A DNA stretch of 64,000 nucleotides, taken from Paenibacillus sp. Root52 (lineage in GTDB: Bacteria; Bacillota; Bacilli; Paenibacillales; Paenibacillaceae). Position numbers and translations under genes: made by a program. The notes under the pieces are model-generated. The model was not told where the DNA came from. It searched no databases and saw nothing but the letters and a program-made list of their open reading frames with translations. Shown in pieces: positions 10,525-20,019 of the stretch (the stretch's first letter is position 1; the number at the start of each line of letters is the position of its first letter). The stretch is from positions 310,001 through 374,000 of the forward strand of contig NZ_LMFO01000001.1 of assembly GCF_001426865.1 (NCBI RefSeq). Direction: 5' to 3'.

Positions 10525-10565
10525 TAAGCGGTGGATCTCTTCAATTGTGAAGAAATCCACCGCTT
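10525..10565. repeat. 41-base near-perfect inverted repeat
   Basis: Arms TAAGCGGTGGAT (10525-10536) and ATCCACCGCTTA (10554-10565) are perfect complements, and the loop itself folds (TCTTCA...TGAAGA). No T-run follows on either strand. It lies between convergent genes; a second, bidirectional terminator is the simplest reading. Confidence 0.5.
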
Positions 10566-10634
10566 ATTCCATATGCTGAAGATCATTATCGTGGAAATAT
10601 ATGTAAAATCATGATGGTGAATATCGAATTTGAA

Positions 10635-13172
10635 TTATATCTCCAAAGCATAAGCAAGAGCTTGTGTCTGAGGCATGTCTTTCCCTTTAGTCCACCATTC
10701 TCGGAACTCCTGATCAGACACTGTGTGCTGAAGAGCGAATATAGCATCTTCATATTCTGCGGGGAAATTCGGTTTGTTCTCCGCGTCAAAGTTCTGTCGT
10801 CCTCTCGCCGCAGCTCCAAGTAGAACTGTAGCTTCGAAGAGGGCATTCTTAGCATATAGCGCAAGGCCTATTCCTTCCAACCCACGCGAAAGAACCCAAG
10901 AGCCACTGTAAATCTGGCTGGCGACGATGCTTTTTTTGAAATACGCAATTGACAGCTCTACATCCCCTAGCTTCAATGCAGCATAACCTAGGCACTCGTA
11001 TGGCCCAGAAACTTCCCACTGATCATGGACGGATTCGAAGAGCTGAACGCTTTCCTTCAGGAATATAGTCGCCTCGTCGTAATTCTGTTGCTCCATACGT
11101 AGTCTTCCATATGCATGTAAAGAAGAGGCTAGATTCCATGAATCCTCTGCCGACCTAGCGATGTCGACACTTTGCTGCACCAGCATTTCGGCTTCTTCTA
11201 TATGTTGCATCTTGATATGAAGAAAAGCAGACAGCCGGAGACAAGAAGCCAGTAGAGACTTATCCTGCAGATGACGTGCGAGCTCTACGCTTCGAGTTGC
11301 CGCATTCATGGCACCTTCAATATTGCCCTGAATAAATTGAATGACACCTTGTCCATGCAGAGCCTTGGCACCATTCAACACAGCGAGATTTACATCGTTG
11401 CTACTGTCTAGAAAACGTTTCAGCCAGAACAGCCCTTCCGTTAACCTGCCTTCGTGCAACCAGAACCAATAGAGCTTGGATACCATATGTAGCCCGTGCG
11501 AATGAGCTTGAGGGTTGGCATAAGACCACTGAAGGGCAGAGCGCAAATTGGTGTAGTCTCTTCGAACTGCTTCTATACATGCTTCGCGGTCACGAGTCCT
11601 GAACTTCGGTTCTTCACGTACTAAGCATTGAATGTAAAATAGAGCATGGCGTTCAGACAAAACATATTGTTTGCGTTCGTTGGAATCTTCCCGCAATTTC
11701 TCACCTGCATATTCCTTAATGGTTTGGAGCATGAAATAACGGATCCTACCGTAATCTTCACCGATTTCAGTGGATACGAGAGATTTGTTAACAAGTCCAG
11801 ACAGCAGATCCAGCATATCTTCCCGTATAATTCGATCTTCATGATCAGGCATTCCAGGTTCACAGATACACACATCTTCGGCTGCCTCCAGCGTAAATCC
11901 ACCTGCAAATACACTAAGTCGTCTTAGCAAAAGGCGTTCCTTACCAGATAACAAGTTATAACTCCAATCAATCGTTGAACGTAGCGTTTGATGGCGGGGG
12001 GCAGCCGTTCGTTTCCCAGCGGTCAACAAGCTCAATAGGCTAGCTAACCGCTCCTCGATCTGTTCAAGGGTCAGCATATTCATCCGAGCAACGGCTAGCT
12101 CGATAGCTAACGGTATACCCTCGACCTTTTTGCAAATGGCTCCAATACGCTTGAGAGCAGTTAACGTTGGTTGGAACTGCGGGACTGCAATGCGTGCCCG
12201 TTCCAAAAATAATTGTACCGCTTCAAACGCCAATAGTTCTTGTTCATGGAGTTCTTGCAGTGAACGATCATCACCCGGGTAGGACAAGGGAGGAATACGG
12301 TAGACCCATTCTCCTGCAATATTAAAAGGTTCACGACTGGTAGCGAGAATGGTTAATTCGGGCGCAACAGACAACAAGGATTCGGCGGTAGCTGCAATGG
12401 CATCAATCAGATGCTCACAATTATCAAAAATGAATAGCATCTTACGGTCGGCAATGCTGTCCATTACAGCCTGAAGATCCGTTTGGCTCGCCTGATTTTG
12501 TATCCCCAGCGTAGCTAGAAGCAATTGTCCCAAATCATGTGATTCATGAATAACGCCGAATTCAAACATCCACACCCCATCGGGGTACATGTCTATCAGC
12601 GATGAAGCGACCTCAGCAGCAAGTGAGGTTTTACCGATCCCTCCTGACCCTACGATCGAGACTAGGGAGTGAACACGTAACCGTTCCACCAAATCGACTT
12701 TGGCTTGATTCCGTCCAACGAAGTGGAAGGCGAGCCTTGGTAAATGAATTGTAGCGGACACTGAGGCGGAGGAGGCTGTCTTCACCTCTCTGGTCGAATC
12801 CGTTCCCATGACCTCTGTGACAGCTAACGTTGCAAACCACGCGGCGTCAAAATCCGGAAACTCACGCCCCGTCGCCGAACGTGCTTCAGAGAATCGTTTG
12901 ACGGCTAGCCATAGCTGCTCGGCTTCTTGAGACGGATTTATTTCTAGAAAAAGACCTTCTTCCCAGAATGCTTGGATGATGAGCTTGAGATTGCCAACGC
13001 TGGGAAGGCGATCTCCATTCTCCCATTGTTGAACCGTTCTAGGGTCAACACCGACCCTTTTGGCCAGATCGATCTGACGCATTCGTTTGGCAGGACCTCG
13101 TCTAATCGGTCTGGAACGTATTCTTTTGATCCACTCATGAGGCCAATCTTTCGATAATTTGCCTTCTTCCAT
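10635..13172 (-). CDS. XRE-HTH / NB-ARC ATPase / TPR regulator (STAND family)
   Basis: 845 residues from the ATG at 13172, preceded by an AGGTGA site; a TTG extension to 13235 adds only 21 unlikely residues. Order: HTH_3 domain (about 30-65, IDLAKRVGVDPRTVQQWENG), linker, NB-ARC-type ATPase with P-loop GSGGIGKTS (Lys181) and Walker B LFIFDNCEHL (Asp250), sensor-like TSRE, then winged-helix and about 400 residues of TPR-like helices. The family comprises ATP-dependent transcription factors that oligomerise on ligand sensing by the TPRs. It is divergent from the tautomerase and azoreductase genes across a 130-base region that holds spaced ACACGAAC repeats, so it probably controls them. Confidence 0.88.
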   Translation of the reverse strand: MEEGKLSKDWPHEWIKRIRSRPIRRGPAKRMRQIDLAKRVGVDPRTVQQWENGDRLPSVGNLKLIIQAFWEEGLFLEINPSQEAEQLWLAVKRFSEARSATGREFPDFDAAWFATLAVTEVMGTDSTREVKTASSASVSATIHLPRLAFHFVGRNQAKVDLVERLRVHSLVSIVGSGGIGKTSLAAEVASSLIDMYPDGVWMFEFGVIHESHDLGQLLLATLGIQNQASQTDLQAVMDSIADRKMLFIFDNCEHLIDAIAATAESLLSVAPELTILATSREPFNIAGEWVYRIPPLSYPGDDRSLQELHEQELLAFEAVQLFLERARIAVPQFQPTLTALKRIGAICKKVEGIPLAIELAVARMNMLTLEQIEERLASLLSLLTAGKRTAAPRHQTLRSTIDWSYNLLSGKERLLLRRLSVFAGGFTLEAAEDVCICEPGMPDHEDRIIREDMLDLLSGLVNKSLVSTEIGEDYGRIRYFMLQTIKEYAGEKLREDSNERKQYVLSERHALFYIQCLVREEPKFRTRDREACIEAVRRDYTNLRSALQWSYANPQAHSHGLHMVSKLYWFWLHEGRLTEGLFWLKRFLDSSNDVNLAVLNGAKALHGQGVIQFIQGNIEGAMNAATRSVELARHLQDKSLLASCLRLSAFLHIKMQHIEEAEMLVQQSVDIARSAEDSWNLASSLHAYGRLRMEQQNYDEATIFLKESVQLFESVHDQWEVSGPYECLGYAALKLGDVELSIAYFKKSIVASQIYSGSWVLSRGLEGIGLALYAKNALFEATVLLGAAARGRQNFDAENKPNFPAEYEDAIFALQHTVSDQEFREWWTKGKDMPQTQALAYALEI

Positions 13173-13207
13173 ATCATCACCTGAATTCCGTAGACTAAGC
13201 AAGTTCG

Positions 13208-13242
13208 ACACGAACAAACACGAACTTATGTACATTCGTGTT
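13208..13242. promoter_or_regulatory. Candidate operator: ACACGAAC repeats
   Basis: ACACGAAC occurs at 13208-13215 and 13218-13225, exactly one helical turn apart, and its complement core TTCGTGTT at 13235-13242. The cluster sits in the divergent promoter region between the STAND regulator and the tautomerase gene, as expected for an autoregulated operator. Confidence 0.5.
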
Positions 13243-13302
13243 CTGGATTTTAGCAGATAAAATAAAGCATATCAACAAAAACAAACCAAGGAGGTAGCGC
13301 AA

Positions 13303-13686
13303 ATGCCTTTAACTCGCATTGTAACTTTGAAGGGTCGCTCCAGTGAAGAGAAAGCACAAATCGGTGAGATTGTTCTGCAAACGATTGTAGATAAACTGCA
13401 TGTACCTGCGAATGATCGTTTTCTGATTATTGAAGAACTGGAACGTGAACATTTCAGCTTCGATCCGACGTGCCTGGATATTGAGAGAAGCGAAGGATTC
13501 CTCCTGATACAGATCACGTTGAACGCTGGTCGTTCCGCTGATGTGAAGAAAGAATTCTATGCAGAATTAGCTGAACAATTGCATCAACAGCGTGACGTCC
13601 GTAAAGAAGATGTGTTCATCAACCTGATTGAAGTCACCAAGGAAAACTGGTCTTATGGCAATGGAGAAGCTCCATTCATCGTTTGA
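13303..13686 (+). CDS. Tautomerase family protein (4-OT superfamily)
   Basis: 127 residues, starting MPLTRIV so that Pro2 becomes the N-terminal catalytic base after Met removal, as in 4-oxalocrotonate tautomerases. The length and the C-terminal NLIEVTKENWSYGNG match the longer YusQ-like tautomerase_2 group. Strong ribosome site AAGGAGG. The natural substrate is unknown; family members isomerise small unsaturated or halogenated acids. It is followed 59 bases later by an azoreductase gene, and the pair likely answers electrophile or quinone stress under the divergent STAND regulator. Confidence 0.85.
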   Translation: MPLTRIVTLKGRSSEEKAQIGEIVLQTIVDKLHVPANDRFLIIEELEREHFSFDPTCLDIERSEGFLLIQITLNAGRSADVKKEFYAELAEQLHQQRDVRKEDVFINLIEVTKENWSYGNGEAPFIV

Positions 13687-13745
13687 CGTCCATATATTTA
13701 AACATCAATTTCTCATATTCGTGCAAAAGAGAGGAAGTTATAACT

Positions 13746-14381
13746 ATGTCAACACTACTATACATCACAGCTCACCCAGGTAACCCAGAAGCATCGTACA
13801 GCCTTTCAGTTGGCGAACAATTCGTACAAGCGTATAAAGAGAATCACCCAGCAGACGAGGTTGTGCATGTTGATCTGTATCAACGTAACATTCCTCATAT
13901 CGATGCTGACGTGTTGGACGCGTGGGGCAAGCTGCAAACAGGTGGTACATTTGAAGAATTGAGTGCAGCACAACAACAAAAAGTAGCACAGTTAAATGAA
14001 TTGCTTGAAGAGTTCGTGGCAGCAGACAAGTATGTATTCGTGACACCGATGTGGAACTTCTCATACCCTCCAGTAATGAAAGCATACATTGATTCCTTCT
14101 GTGTTAGAGCCAAAACGTTCAAATATACTGAGAATGGTCCAGTTGGTCTGCTCGAAAACAAGAAAGCATTCCACATTCAAGCAAGTGGGGGCGTATACTC
14201 TGCAGGCCCTGTCGCTGATCGTGAGAATGGCAACCGTCACTTGCAAACGGTATTGAATTTTGTTGGTATAACAGATGTTGACCACCTATTTATTGAAGGT
14301 GTATCTACAGCAGGTGAACGTGCTCCACAGATCAAAGCAGAAGCTATTGAAAAAGCACGTAAAGCAGCGCAAAATTTCTAA
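13746..14381 (+). CDS. azoR: FMN-dependent NADH-azoreductase / quinone reductase
   Basis: 211 residues from the ATG at 13746 (AGAGGAAG upstream). Flavodoxin-like fold: the N-terminal [20 protein letters not shown] phosphate loop, [20 protein letters not shown], and the FMN-contact loop [12 protein letters not shown] are typical of AzoR. These homodimeric FMN enzymes reduce quinones and azo dyes with NADH, mainly protecting against thiol-reactive electrophiles. Cytoplasmic. The placement after a tautomerase and opposite a large ligand-sensing regulator suggests inducible expression. A hairpin at 14422-14467 ends the unit. Confidence 0.9.
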   Translation: MSTLLYITAHPGNPEASYSLSVGEQFVQAYKENHPADEVVHVDLYQRNIPHIDADVLDAWGKLQTGGTFEELSAAQQQKVAQLNELLEEFVAADKYVFVTPMWNFSYPPVMKAYIDSFCVRAKTFKYTENGPVGLLENKKAFHIQASGGVYSAGPVADRENGNRHLQTVLNFVGITDVDHLFIEGVSTAGERAPQIKAEAIEKARKAAQNF

Positions 14382-14421
14382 CATTTTTATACCATAAGCG
14401 GTGCACCCTGTTTACATTATG

Positions 14422-14467
14422 CCCATCAAACGTTCGCCGGATCATTAGCCAGCGTTTTGATGGGTTT
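14422..14467 (+). terminator. Probable terminator after azoR
   Basis: CCCATCAAACG (14422-14432) pairs with CGTTTTGATGGG (14453-14464) with one bulged base; the loop has a small inner stem. The T-tract (TTTAC) is short, so efficiency is uncertain. Confidence 0.5.
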
Positions 14468-14578
14468 ACTTATGAACGGGCAGGCGCATGCAGGATTGCA
14501 CAATTGGTTATACCAATGGAAGCCCGGTATGGCATTATCCATTTCAAATTCAGTTGTCTGAACAAGGAGGAAATAAAG

Positions 14579-15262
14579 GTGAAAGTAACTTATCATGGGC
14601 ATTCTGTTGTCAGAATAGAAACGAACGGAAAAATCATTTGGATTGATCCGTTTATTACAGGTAACACAACTTCGGATCTAGATGCGTCGAACGTGAAAGC
14701 AGATGTAATTCTGTTAACGCATGGACATGGGGATCATGTGGGGGATACCGTTGAAATCGCCAAGCGGAATAATGCCTTGGTTATTGCGTCGGCTGAACTG
14801 GCTGATTTACTCAGCTGGGAAGGTCTAAATACACATGCGATGAGCATTGGCGGCTCTTATACATTTGACTTTGGAAAAGTAAAGATAACACAAGCTTTTC
14901 ATAGTTCAAGTTATATAGATCCAGAGACAAGAACAATCATCTACACGGGCATGCCTACCGGAATACTGTTCACTGCTGAGGGAAAAACCGTGTTTCATGC
15001 AGGAGATACGGGACTGTTTTATGATATGAAGGTAATCGGAGAACGCAATGATATTGATCTAGCTTTTCTACCGATCGGTGATAATCATACGATGGGTGCA
15101 GAAGATGCTTCAGTAGCGGCAGAATGGCTTCAAGCTAAACAGGTTGTGCCAATTCACTTCAATACATTTCCTTTTATCCAGCAGGATCCACATGCCTTTG
15201 TCTCACTCTTGCCGAATGGGGTAGGCAAGGTGCTCGAACCTGGAGAAGGGATTGAACTGTAG
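14579..15262 (+). CDS. UPF0173 metal-dependent hydrolase (MBL fold)
   Basis: 227 residues from GTG 14579, eight bases after AAGGAGG (14564-14570); the family is normally about 226 residues, which settles the start. Metallo-beta-lactamase motifs are present: [12 protein letters not shown] (HxHxDH), Asp in HAGDTGLF and the late histidine in [10 protein letters not shown]. No signal peptide. The family (B. subtilis YtkL) has no firmly assigned substrate. It stands alone, with a terminator 15 bases after its stop. Confidence 0.92.
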   Translation: MKVTYHGHSVVRIETNGKIIWIDPFITGNTTSDLDASNVKADVILLTHGHGDHVGDTVEIAKRNNALVIASAELADLLSWEGLNTHAMSIGGSYTFDFGKVKITQAFHSSSYIDPETRTIIYTGMPTGILFTAEGKTVFHAGDTGLFYDMKVIGERNDIDLAFLPIGDNHTMGAEDASVAAEWLQAKQVVPIHFNTFPFIQQDPHAFVSLLPNGVGKVLEPGEGIEL

Positions 15263-15276
15263 ATAATGTTATACGG

Positions 15277-15300
15277 AGTCGCTTTAGAGCGGCTTTTTTT
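15277..15300 (+). terminator. Terminator after UPF0173 gene
   Basis: AGTCGCT-TTAG-AGCGGCT hairpin (one G-T pair) followed by seven T residues. Confidence 0.85.
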
Positions 15301-15421
15301 CGTATATTTAAACAATTTCTTCATTATATAATTCAAAATTCATTTTTTTTGTAATCGATATCAACCGCATATTATCACTGTTTTTTCGACATATAACGCT
15401 ATTTGTATACAATTTATGACA

Positions 15422-15468
15422 TTGACAGATTGACACATCGTTTGATAGTATCAACTAAATTTTATAAT
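15422..15468 (+). promoter_or_regulatory. Promoter region with palindrome TTGATAGTATCAA
   Basis: TTGACA (15422-15427) with an 18-base spacer to TAGTAT (15446-15451), and a further TATAAT at 15463-15468. A perfect 13-base palindrome TTGATAGTATCAA (15442-15454) overlaps the first -10, as a repressor operator would. It lies 44-90 bases upstream of the eight-gene transport/deacylase operon. Confidence 0.55.
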
Positions 15469-15511
15469 TCATACAAGAATACTCGGTTATAGAAAGGCGG
15501 TTCATTTCATC

Positions 15512-16537
15512 ATGCATCAGTCCCTATCGGCAACTTCCATTTTTGCAAAACCATATCCCGTTTATGCAAGTCTGGAACAAGCTTTCGGACAACAACCCTC
15601 GGCAAGTGTATCCCGAATTCAAGAGATTCATGAGGAGCAGACAATCGTTTTGTTTCTGATCAAGGGGATCCAAGAGGGACCAACGATATGGGTACAAGCT
15701 GCGCTGCATGGAGACGAGCATGATGGTATTATCGCTTGCGCTAAACTTATGAATGATATTGTGCCTGAGCGTTTGTCTGGAAATCTGATATTGTGTCCTG
15801 TCACGAACCCAACCGCGATGCTTGCGGGAACGAATGGCAGTCCACTGGATGGCATAAACCTGAACCGGGTTTTTGGTCAAAATGCAACAGATGCTTCATA
15901 CTCCGGTCGCTATGGTCGCTGGCTGGCTAACAATATCATTGCATATGCCGATTTTCTGATTGATCTGCATGGAGGCGGTCGCTGGTTGGATGTCTGTCCG
16001 TTTGCGATGGTAGCAAGCGACCATGAAGCTGCATTCGAGCGTAGTATGGCGGCACTAAATAAAATTCCGCTTACAGCGACGTATGTCTGCCAGTCGGGCA
16101 CCAAGGGGATGTTGATTAATGAAGTGTGTCAACAGGGGATCCCGGCCGTCTTACTGGAGAGTGGAGGGGGCAATTACTGGACTTCCACAGCCGTGGATAC
16201 GCATCTACAAGCCGTTAAGATGATCCTTGATCAACTTGGCGTATATTCATATGAACAGTCTTCTCAGGCGGAAGAAGCACTTAGCATGAACCGAAAGCCT
16301 GCACGGATCTCAGACATCGTTGAAATGCGATTTGAAACGAGCGGTTTGTTAACGTTTAGTAGGCACGCGGGAGAGAATGCTCGGCTGGGGGAAGAGCTGA
16401 TGCGCATACTGTCATACCCGGGACTTGATGAACAGTCCATAACCTGTCCCATCGAACATGGTGTCATTTTATCCATTCATGCAGCATCGACGGTTCATCA
16501 GAACGGTTACGCGGTCATGTTGGGCAAATTAGCATAA
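15512..16537 (+). CDS. AstE/AspA-like zinc deacylase (M14-related)
   Basis: 341 residues. Zinc-binding HxxE appears in ALHGDEHDG and the third ligand in FLIDLHGGG; LNRVFG and VLLESGGG fit the succinylglutamate desuccinylase/aspartoacylase fold. These enzymes cut an N-acyl group from an amino acid or open related amides. No signal peptide, so it acts after import. As first gene of the operon it precedes a peptide-type binding protein by 24 bases, suggesting that the imported solute is an N-acylated amino acid or similar conjugate. The acyl group cannot be deduced. Confidence 0.85.
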   Translation: MHQSLSATSIFAKPYPVYASLEQAFGQQPSASVSRIQEIHEEQTIVLFLIKGIQEGPTIWVQAALHGDEHDGIIACAKLMNDIVPERLSGNLILCPVTNPTAMLAGTNGSPLDGINLNRVFGQNATDASYSGRYGRWLANNIIAYADFLIDLHGGGRWLDVCPFAMVASDHEAAFERSMAALNKIPLTATYVCQSGTKGMLINEVCQQGIPAVLLESGGGNYWTSTAVDTHLQAVKMILDQLGVYSYEQSSQAEEALSMNRKPARISDIVEMRFETSGLLTFSRHAGENARLGEELMRILSYPGLDEQSITCPIEHGVILSIHAASTVHQNGYAVMLGKLA

Positions 16538-16561
16538 TTTAATTATCGGGGGTTGTACATC

Positions 16562-18112
16562 ATGAAAAAGAGTAAGTTTCTTCTAATCCTGACACTGCTG
16601 GCTGTGTTCGCTGCAGGCTGCTCTACAACGAGCAAATCAGGAGCAGGTGAAGAGGCAACAGGTGAAGGGCAAGATCAAAAACTAGAAATCACGATTGCCC
16701 GAGCATTTGACGTAAACGGATTGGATCCGGGCTTTCTGACCGAAAATGCACAGGTCGTGGACAATATCTTCGATACCTTGGTTAAACGGGATGCAGAAGA
16801 AAAACTCGTACCTGGTCTAGCGACAAGCTGGAGCCAAATCGATGATACAACATGGCAATTCAAACTGCGTGAGGGTGTAACCTTCACCAATGGTGAGGCG
16901 TTCAATGCCGATGCAGTGAAGTACTCGCTTGATCGTGTGCTTGATCCAGCGAACAATGCACCGACAGCTAGTTATGTATCTACGATCCAAGAAGTTAACG
17001 TTGTTGATGAGTACACGGTTAACGTTGTAACGAAGAAACCTGACCCACTTGTACCAACACGGTTTAATCGTTATCCGACTGAAATTGTACCTCCCAAATA
17101 TGCTGAAGAAGTAGGACAAGAGCAATTTGCTCAAAAACCGATCGGCACAGGCCCATACCAGTTCGTAAGCTGGGATAAAGGCAGCAATGTAGTATTAGAA
17201 GCTAACCCGAATTACTGGGGCGGCGAACCTGATGTGAAGAAGGTTACTTTCCGTTCTATTCCTGAAGCTTCGACACGTGTAAGCGCGCTGTTGAACGGTG
17301 AGGTTGATCTGATCACAGCGGTATCTCCAGAAGATCGTGAGAAAATCGAATCATCGTCTACTGCACGTCTCTCCACAGTTGAACGTGCGGGCAACACTGT
17401 TTATGTCGGCTTCAAAACCGATGTAAAACCATTCGATGATCCAAAAGTAAGACAAGCGCTGAACTATGCAATCGATGTTAAATCCATTGTAGATAAAGTG
17501 CTTCAAGGCGCTGCTGTTGAAACGAATAGCTTGATTGGTCCAAAAGACTTCGGATATGCTGGCGAACCAGAAGGGTATAGCTATGATCCGGAAAAAGCGA
17601 AGCAATTGTTAGCAGAAGCAGGTTACCCGAACGGATTCTCCGCAACACTTGATACGGTAAGCTGGTACATCAAAAACACGGATGTTGCGCAAGTCATTGC
17701 AGAGCAACTCAAAGCCGTTGGCGTAAATATCAAAGTTAATAACGTAGAAAGTTCGGTATATCGCACACTCGTACCTGCGGGCAAACAATCGGATATGTAT
17801 GTACTTGGTTGGAGCAGTACGAACACGCTTGATGCCGATGCAGCGATCTATGCCATTCTTCGTTCAGGAGAGTCTTACTCCACTTATGCGAATAAGGACG
17901 TAGATGCTAAGCTGGATGAGGCAAGATCAGTTACAGATGAGGCTAAACGTAAACAGCTTTATCAAGAGATCCAAGATGAAGTGTTGAAAGACGCACCACG
18001 CATTTTCCTGTATCAGGAGAACCAGTACTATGGCGTATCTGATCGATTGAAATGGGACGGCCGTGTGGATGGCTCGATTCCGGTATCGACTATTTCAGCA
18101 GGTAACGAGTAA
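16562..18112 (+). CDS. Peptide/nickel-type ABC substrate-binding lipoprotein
   Basis: 516 residues from ATG 16562. Lipoprotein signal MKKSKFLLILTLLAVFAAGC with a clear AAGC lipobox, then the SBP_bac_5 fold (GLDPGFLTENAQVVDNIFDT..., KPIGTGPYQFVSWDKG, DPKVRQALNYAID). It captures the solute outside the membrane for the DppB/DppC-type permeases encoded next. The family binds peptides, opines, metals with carriers, or glutathione; the ligand is not readable from sequence. GGGGG ribosome site with adequate spacing. Confidence 0.92.
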   Translation: MKKSKFLLILTLLAVFAAGCSTTSKSGAGEEATGEGQDQKLEITIARAFDVNGLDPGFLTENAQVVDNIFDTLVKRDAEEKLVPGLATSWSQIDDTTWQFKLREGVTFTNGEAFNADAVKYSLDRVLDPANNAPTASYVSTIQEVNVVDEYTVNVVTKKPDPLVPTRFNRYPTEIVPPKYAEEVGQEQFAQKPIGTGPYQFVSWDKGSNVVLEANPNYWGGEPDVKKVTFRSIPEASTRVSALLNGEVDLITAVSPEDREKIESSSTARLSTVERAGNTVYVGFKTDVKPFDDPKVRQALNYAIDVKSIVDKVLQGAAVETNSLIGPKDFGYAGEPEGYSYDPEKAKQLLAEAGYPNGFSATLDTVSWYIKNTDVAQVIAEQLKAVGVNIKVNNVESSVYRTLVPAGKQSDMYVLGWSSTNTLDADAAIYAILRSGESYSTYANKDVDAKLDEARSVTDEAKRKQLYQEIQDEVLKDAPRIFLYQENQYYGVSDRLKWDGRVDGSIPVSTISAGNE

Positions 18113-18164
18113 ATCGGCAGGCGTCTTTTGTGACTTGGCCAAGCCCGGATGGGAGTGTTAACCA

Positions 18165-19082
18165 TTGAAGCATTACGTGCTTAAACGTTTGGGACAATCG
18201 GTACTTGCAGTCCTCGGTGCGGCAACGCTTGTATTTTTCATTATTCGCTTGTCAGGTGATCCGGCGCGCCTAATGCTTCCACCTGAAGCGAGCGAAGAAC
18301 AGGTGACCGCGCTTCGAGAGAGCTTAGGGTTCAATCAACCTCTCTGGATGCAGTACATCGATTATCTAAAAAACCTATTTACCGGCGATTTGGGAAACTC
18401 GCTGTATTACAAAGAATCCGCGCTGAAGCTGGTGCTTGAACGAATGCCAGCAACCATAGATCTGGCCATGTTTGCAATCATTATTGCGGTCACTGTTGGT
18501 TTGCTGGCAGGGATCGTGTCGGCATACAAAAAGAACAGCTGGATCGACTATGTGGTCAACGGTTGGATTTTCTTAACTCAATCACTGCCAGTATTCTGGA
18601 TTGGTATCGTGTTAATCATGATTTTTGCAGTAAATCTCCACTGGTTGCCAACGTCAGGCAATCGCGGATTGGAGTCAATTATACTACCAGCACTGACTCT
18701 AGCAGCATACCCGATTGCTCCGATTGCCCGCACGATGCGAGCCTCTCTTATTGAGGTCATGGACAAGGGGTATATGATTACAAGTCAAGCTCAAGGATTC
18801 TCCAAACCTAGCCGGATTTTGAAACGCGGACTCAAAAACGCGTTTCTGCCGGTTATTACCGTCATTAGCCTGGAATTCGGAGTCATGATCGCTGGCGCAG
18901 TGGTGACTGAAACGATTTTCTCATGGCCAGGTGTGGGACAGTTGATCATACAGGGTGTCAGCAACCGCGATTTCCCGTTGGTGCAGGCAAGTATTCTTGT
19001 GATCAGCATCATCTACATCGCCATTACACTTGTGACGGATCTGATCTACCATCGCCTTGATCCAAGAATCAAAGTGCACTAA
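18165..19082 (+). CDS. DppB/NikB-type ABC permease
   Basis: 305 residues from TTG 18165 with GGGAGTG upstream. The N-terminus KHYVLKRLGQSVLAVLGAAT and the motif ARTMRASLIEVMDKGYMITSQAQGF are characteristic of DppB proteins, with six membrane segments. The C-terminal YHRLDPRIKVH is also typical. It forms the translocation pore with the DppC-type protein encoded 18 bases downstream. Confidence 0.93.
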   Translation: MKHYVLKRLGQSVLAVLGAATLVFFIIRLSGDPARLMLPPEASEEQVTALRESLGFNQPLWMQYIDYLKNLFTGDLGNSLYYKESALKLVLERMPATIDLAMFAIIIAVTVGLLAGIVSAYKKNSWIDYVVNGWIFLTQSLPVFWIGIVLIMIFAVNLHWLPTSGNRGLESIILPALTLAAYPIAPIARTMRASLIEVMDKGYMITSQAQGFSKPSRILKRGLKNAFLPVITVISLEFGVMIAGAVVTETIFSWPGVGQLIIQGVSNRDFPLVQASILVISIIYIAITLVTDLIYHRLDPRIKVH

Positions 19083-19100
19083 ACGAAGAGAGGGATAATC

Positions 19101-19940
19101 ATGAAAAAACGATCTTTGCTTCGTGCCAATGCCAAGGGCATTGCCAGCATAGGTTCGTTGACCGTCATCTTCGTGCTGACGGTCTTTGCCCCGCTATTCG
19201 CGCCATTCGATCCGTATAGGCAGTCATTGCAGGATATCCTTATCCCACCAGGGAGCACGTATAGTGGAGACGGCGCAATGAGCTTGCTTGGCACTGATCA
19301 ATTGGGCAGGGATGTGCTCAGCAGATTGTTATATGGGGGCAGACTCTCGCTCTGGATCAGCATTGTCGCCGTTGTCATTTCAGGTGTGCTGGGCAGTATT
19401 ATTGGAATCGTAGCCGGATACTTCGGTGGTAAGACGGACGCGGTATTAATGCGTCTAGCTGATATCCAGATGTCCATCCCAAGCATGCTGCTCGCCATCG
19501 TTATGGTTGCTGTGCTTGGGTCAGGTCTAACAAATATTGTTATTGTGCTGGCAGTTACAGGTTGGGTGACCTTTGCACGTGTTGTTCGTAGCCAGGTACT
19601 CTCGCTGAAAGAGTTGGAGTACGTCGAAGCAGCCAAAGCCATGGGTGTGCCGAGCATCAGTATCATGGCGAAGCATATTTTACCGAATACCCTGTATACG
19701 ATCGCTACGCAAGCTGCCTTACAGATGTCACACATGATCTTGCTCGCGGCAGCATTAAGCTTCCTTGGGCTTGGCATTGATGTGTCTACACCATCTTGGG
19801 GTGGGATGGTGAATGACGGCAAGAGTTATATCAGTTCTGCATGGTGGTTGTCTACGATACCGGGTCTGGCTATTGCTCTGGTCATTATGACGATTAATCT
19901 GTTCGGCGATTGGCTTAGAGACCGAGCTGAGTTCCGATGA
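19101..19940 (+). CDS. DppC/NikC-type ABC permease
   Basis: 279 residues. Typical DppC layout: basic N-terminus, TM1 ending in FAPLFAPFDPYRQ, the conserved LGTDQLGRDVLSRLLYGGR, EAA loop EAAKAMGVPSISIMAKHILP and the C-terminal LFGDWLRDRAEFR. It pairs with the preceding DppB-type subunit. Ribosome site GAGAGGGA. Confidence 0.93.
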   Translation: MKKRSLLRANAKGIASIGSLTVIFVLTVFAPLFAPFDPYRQSLQDILIPPGSTYSGDGAMSLLGTDQLGRDVLSRLLYGGRLSLWISIVAVVISGVLGSIIGIVAGYFGGKTDAVLMRLADIQMSIPSMLLAIVMVAVLGSGLTNIVIVLAVTGWVTFARVVRSQVLSLKELEYVEAAKAMGVPSISIMAKHILPNTLYTIATQAALQMSHMILLAAALSFLGLGIDVSTPSWGGMVNDGKSYISSAWWLSTIPGLAIALVIMTINLFGDWLRDRAEFR

Positions 19941-20019
19941 ACATGAAGAGATTCGGAGGAAAGCGATTCGAAGAAACAAAGCAACAAATGATGTCACAGC
20001 AGGAAGGAGAATGGAGCGA

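Noticed and set aside
19298..19822. 174-codon minus-strand frame inside the DppC-type permease gene
   Set aside because: Mirror frame of a well-supported permease; composition is that of antisense coding DNA.
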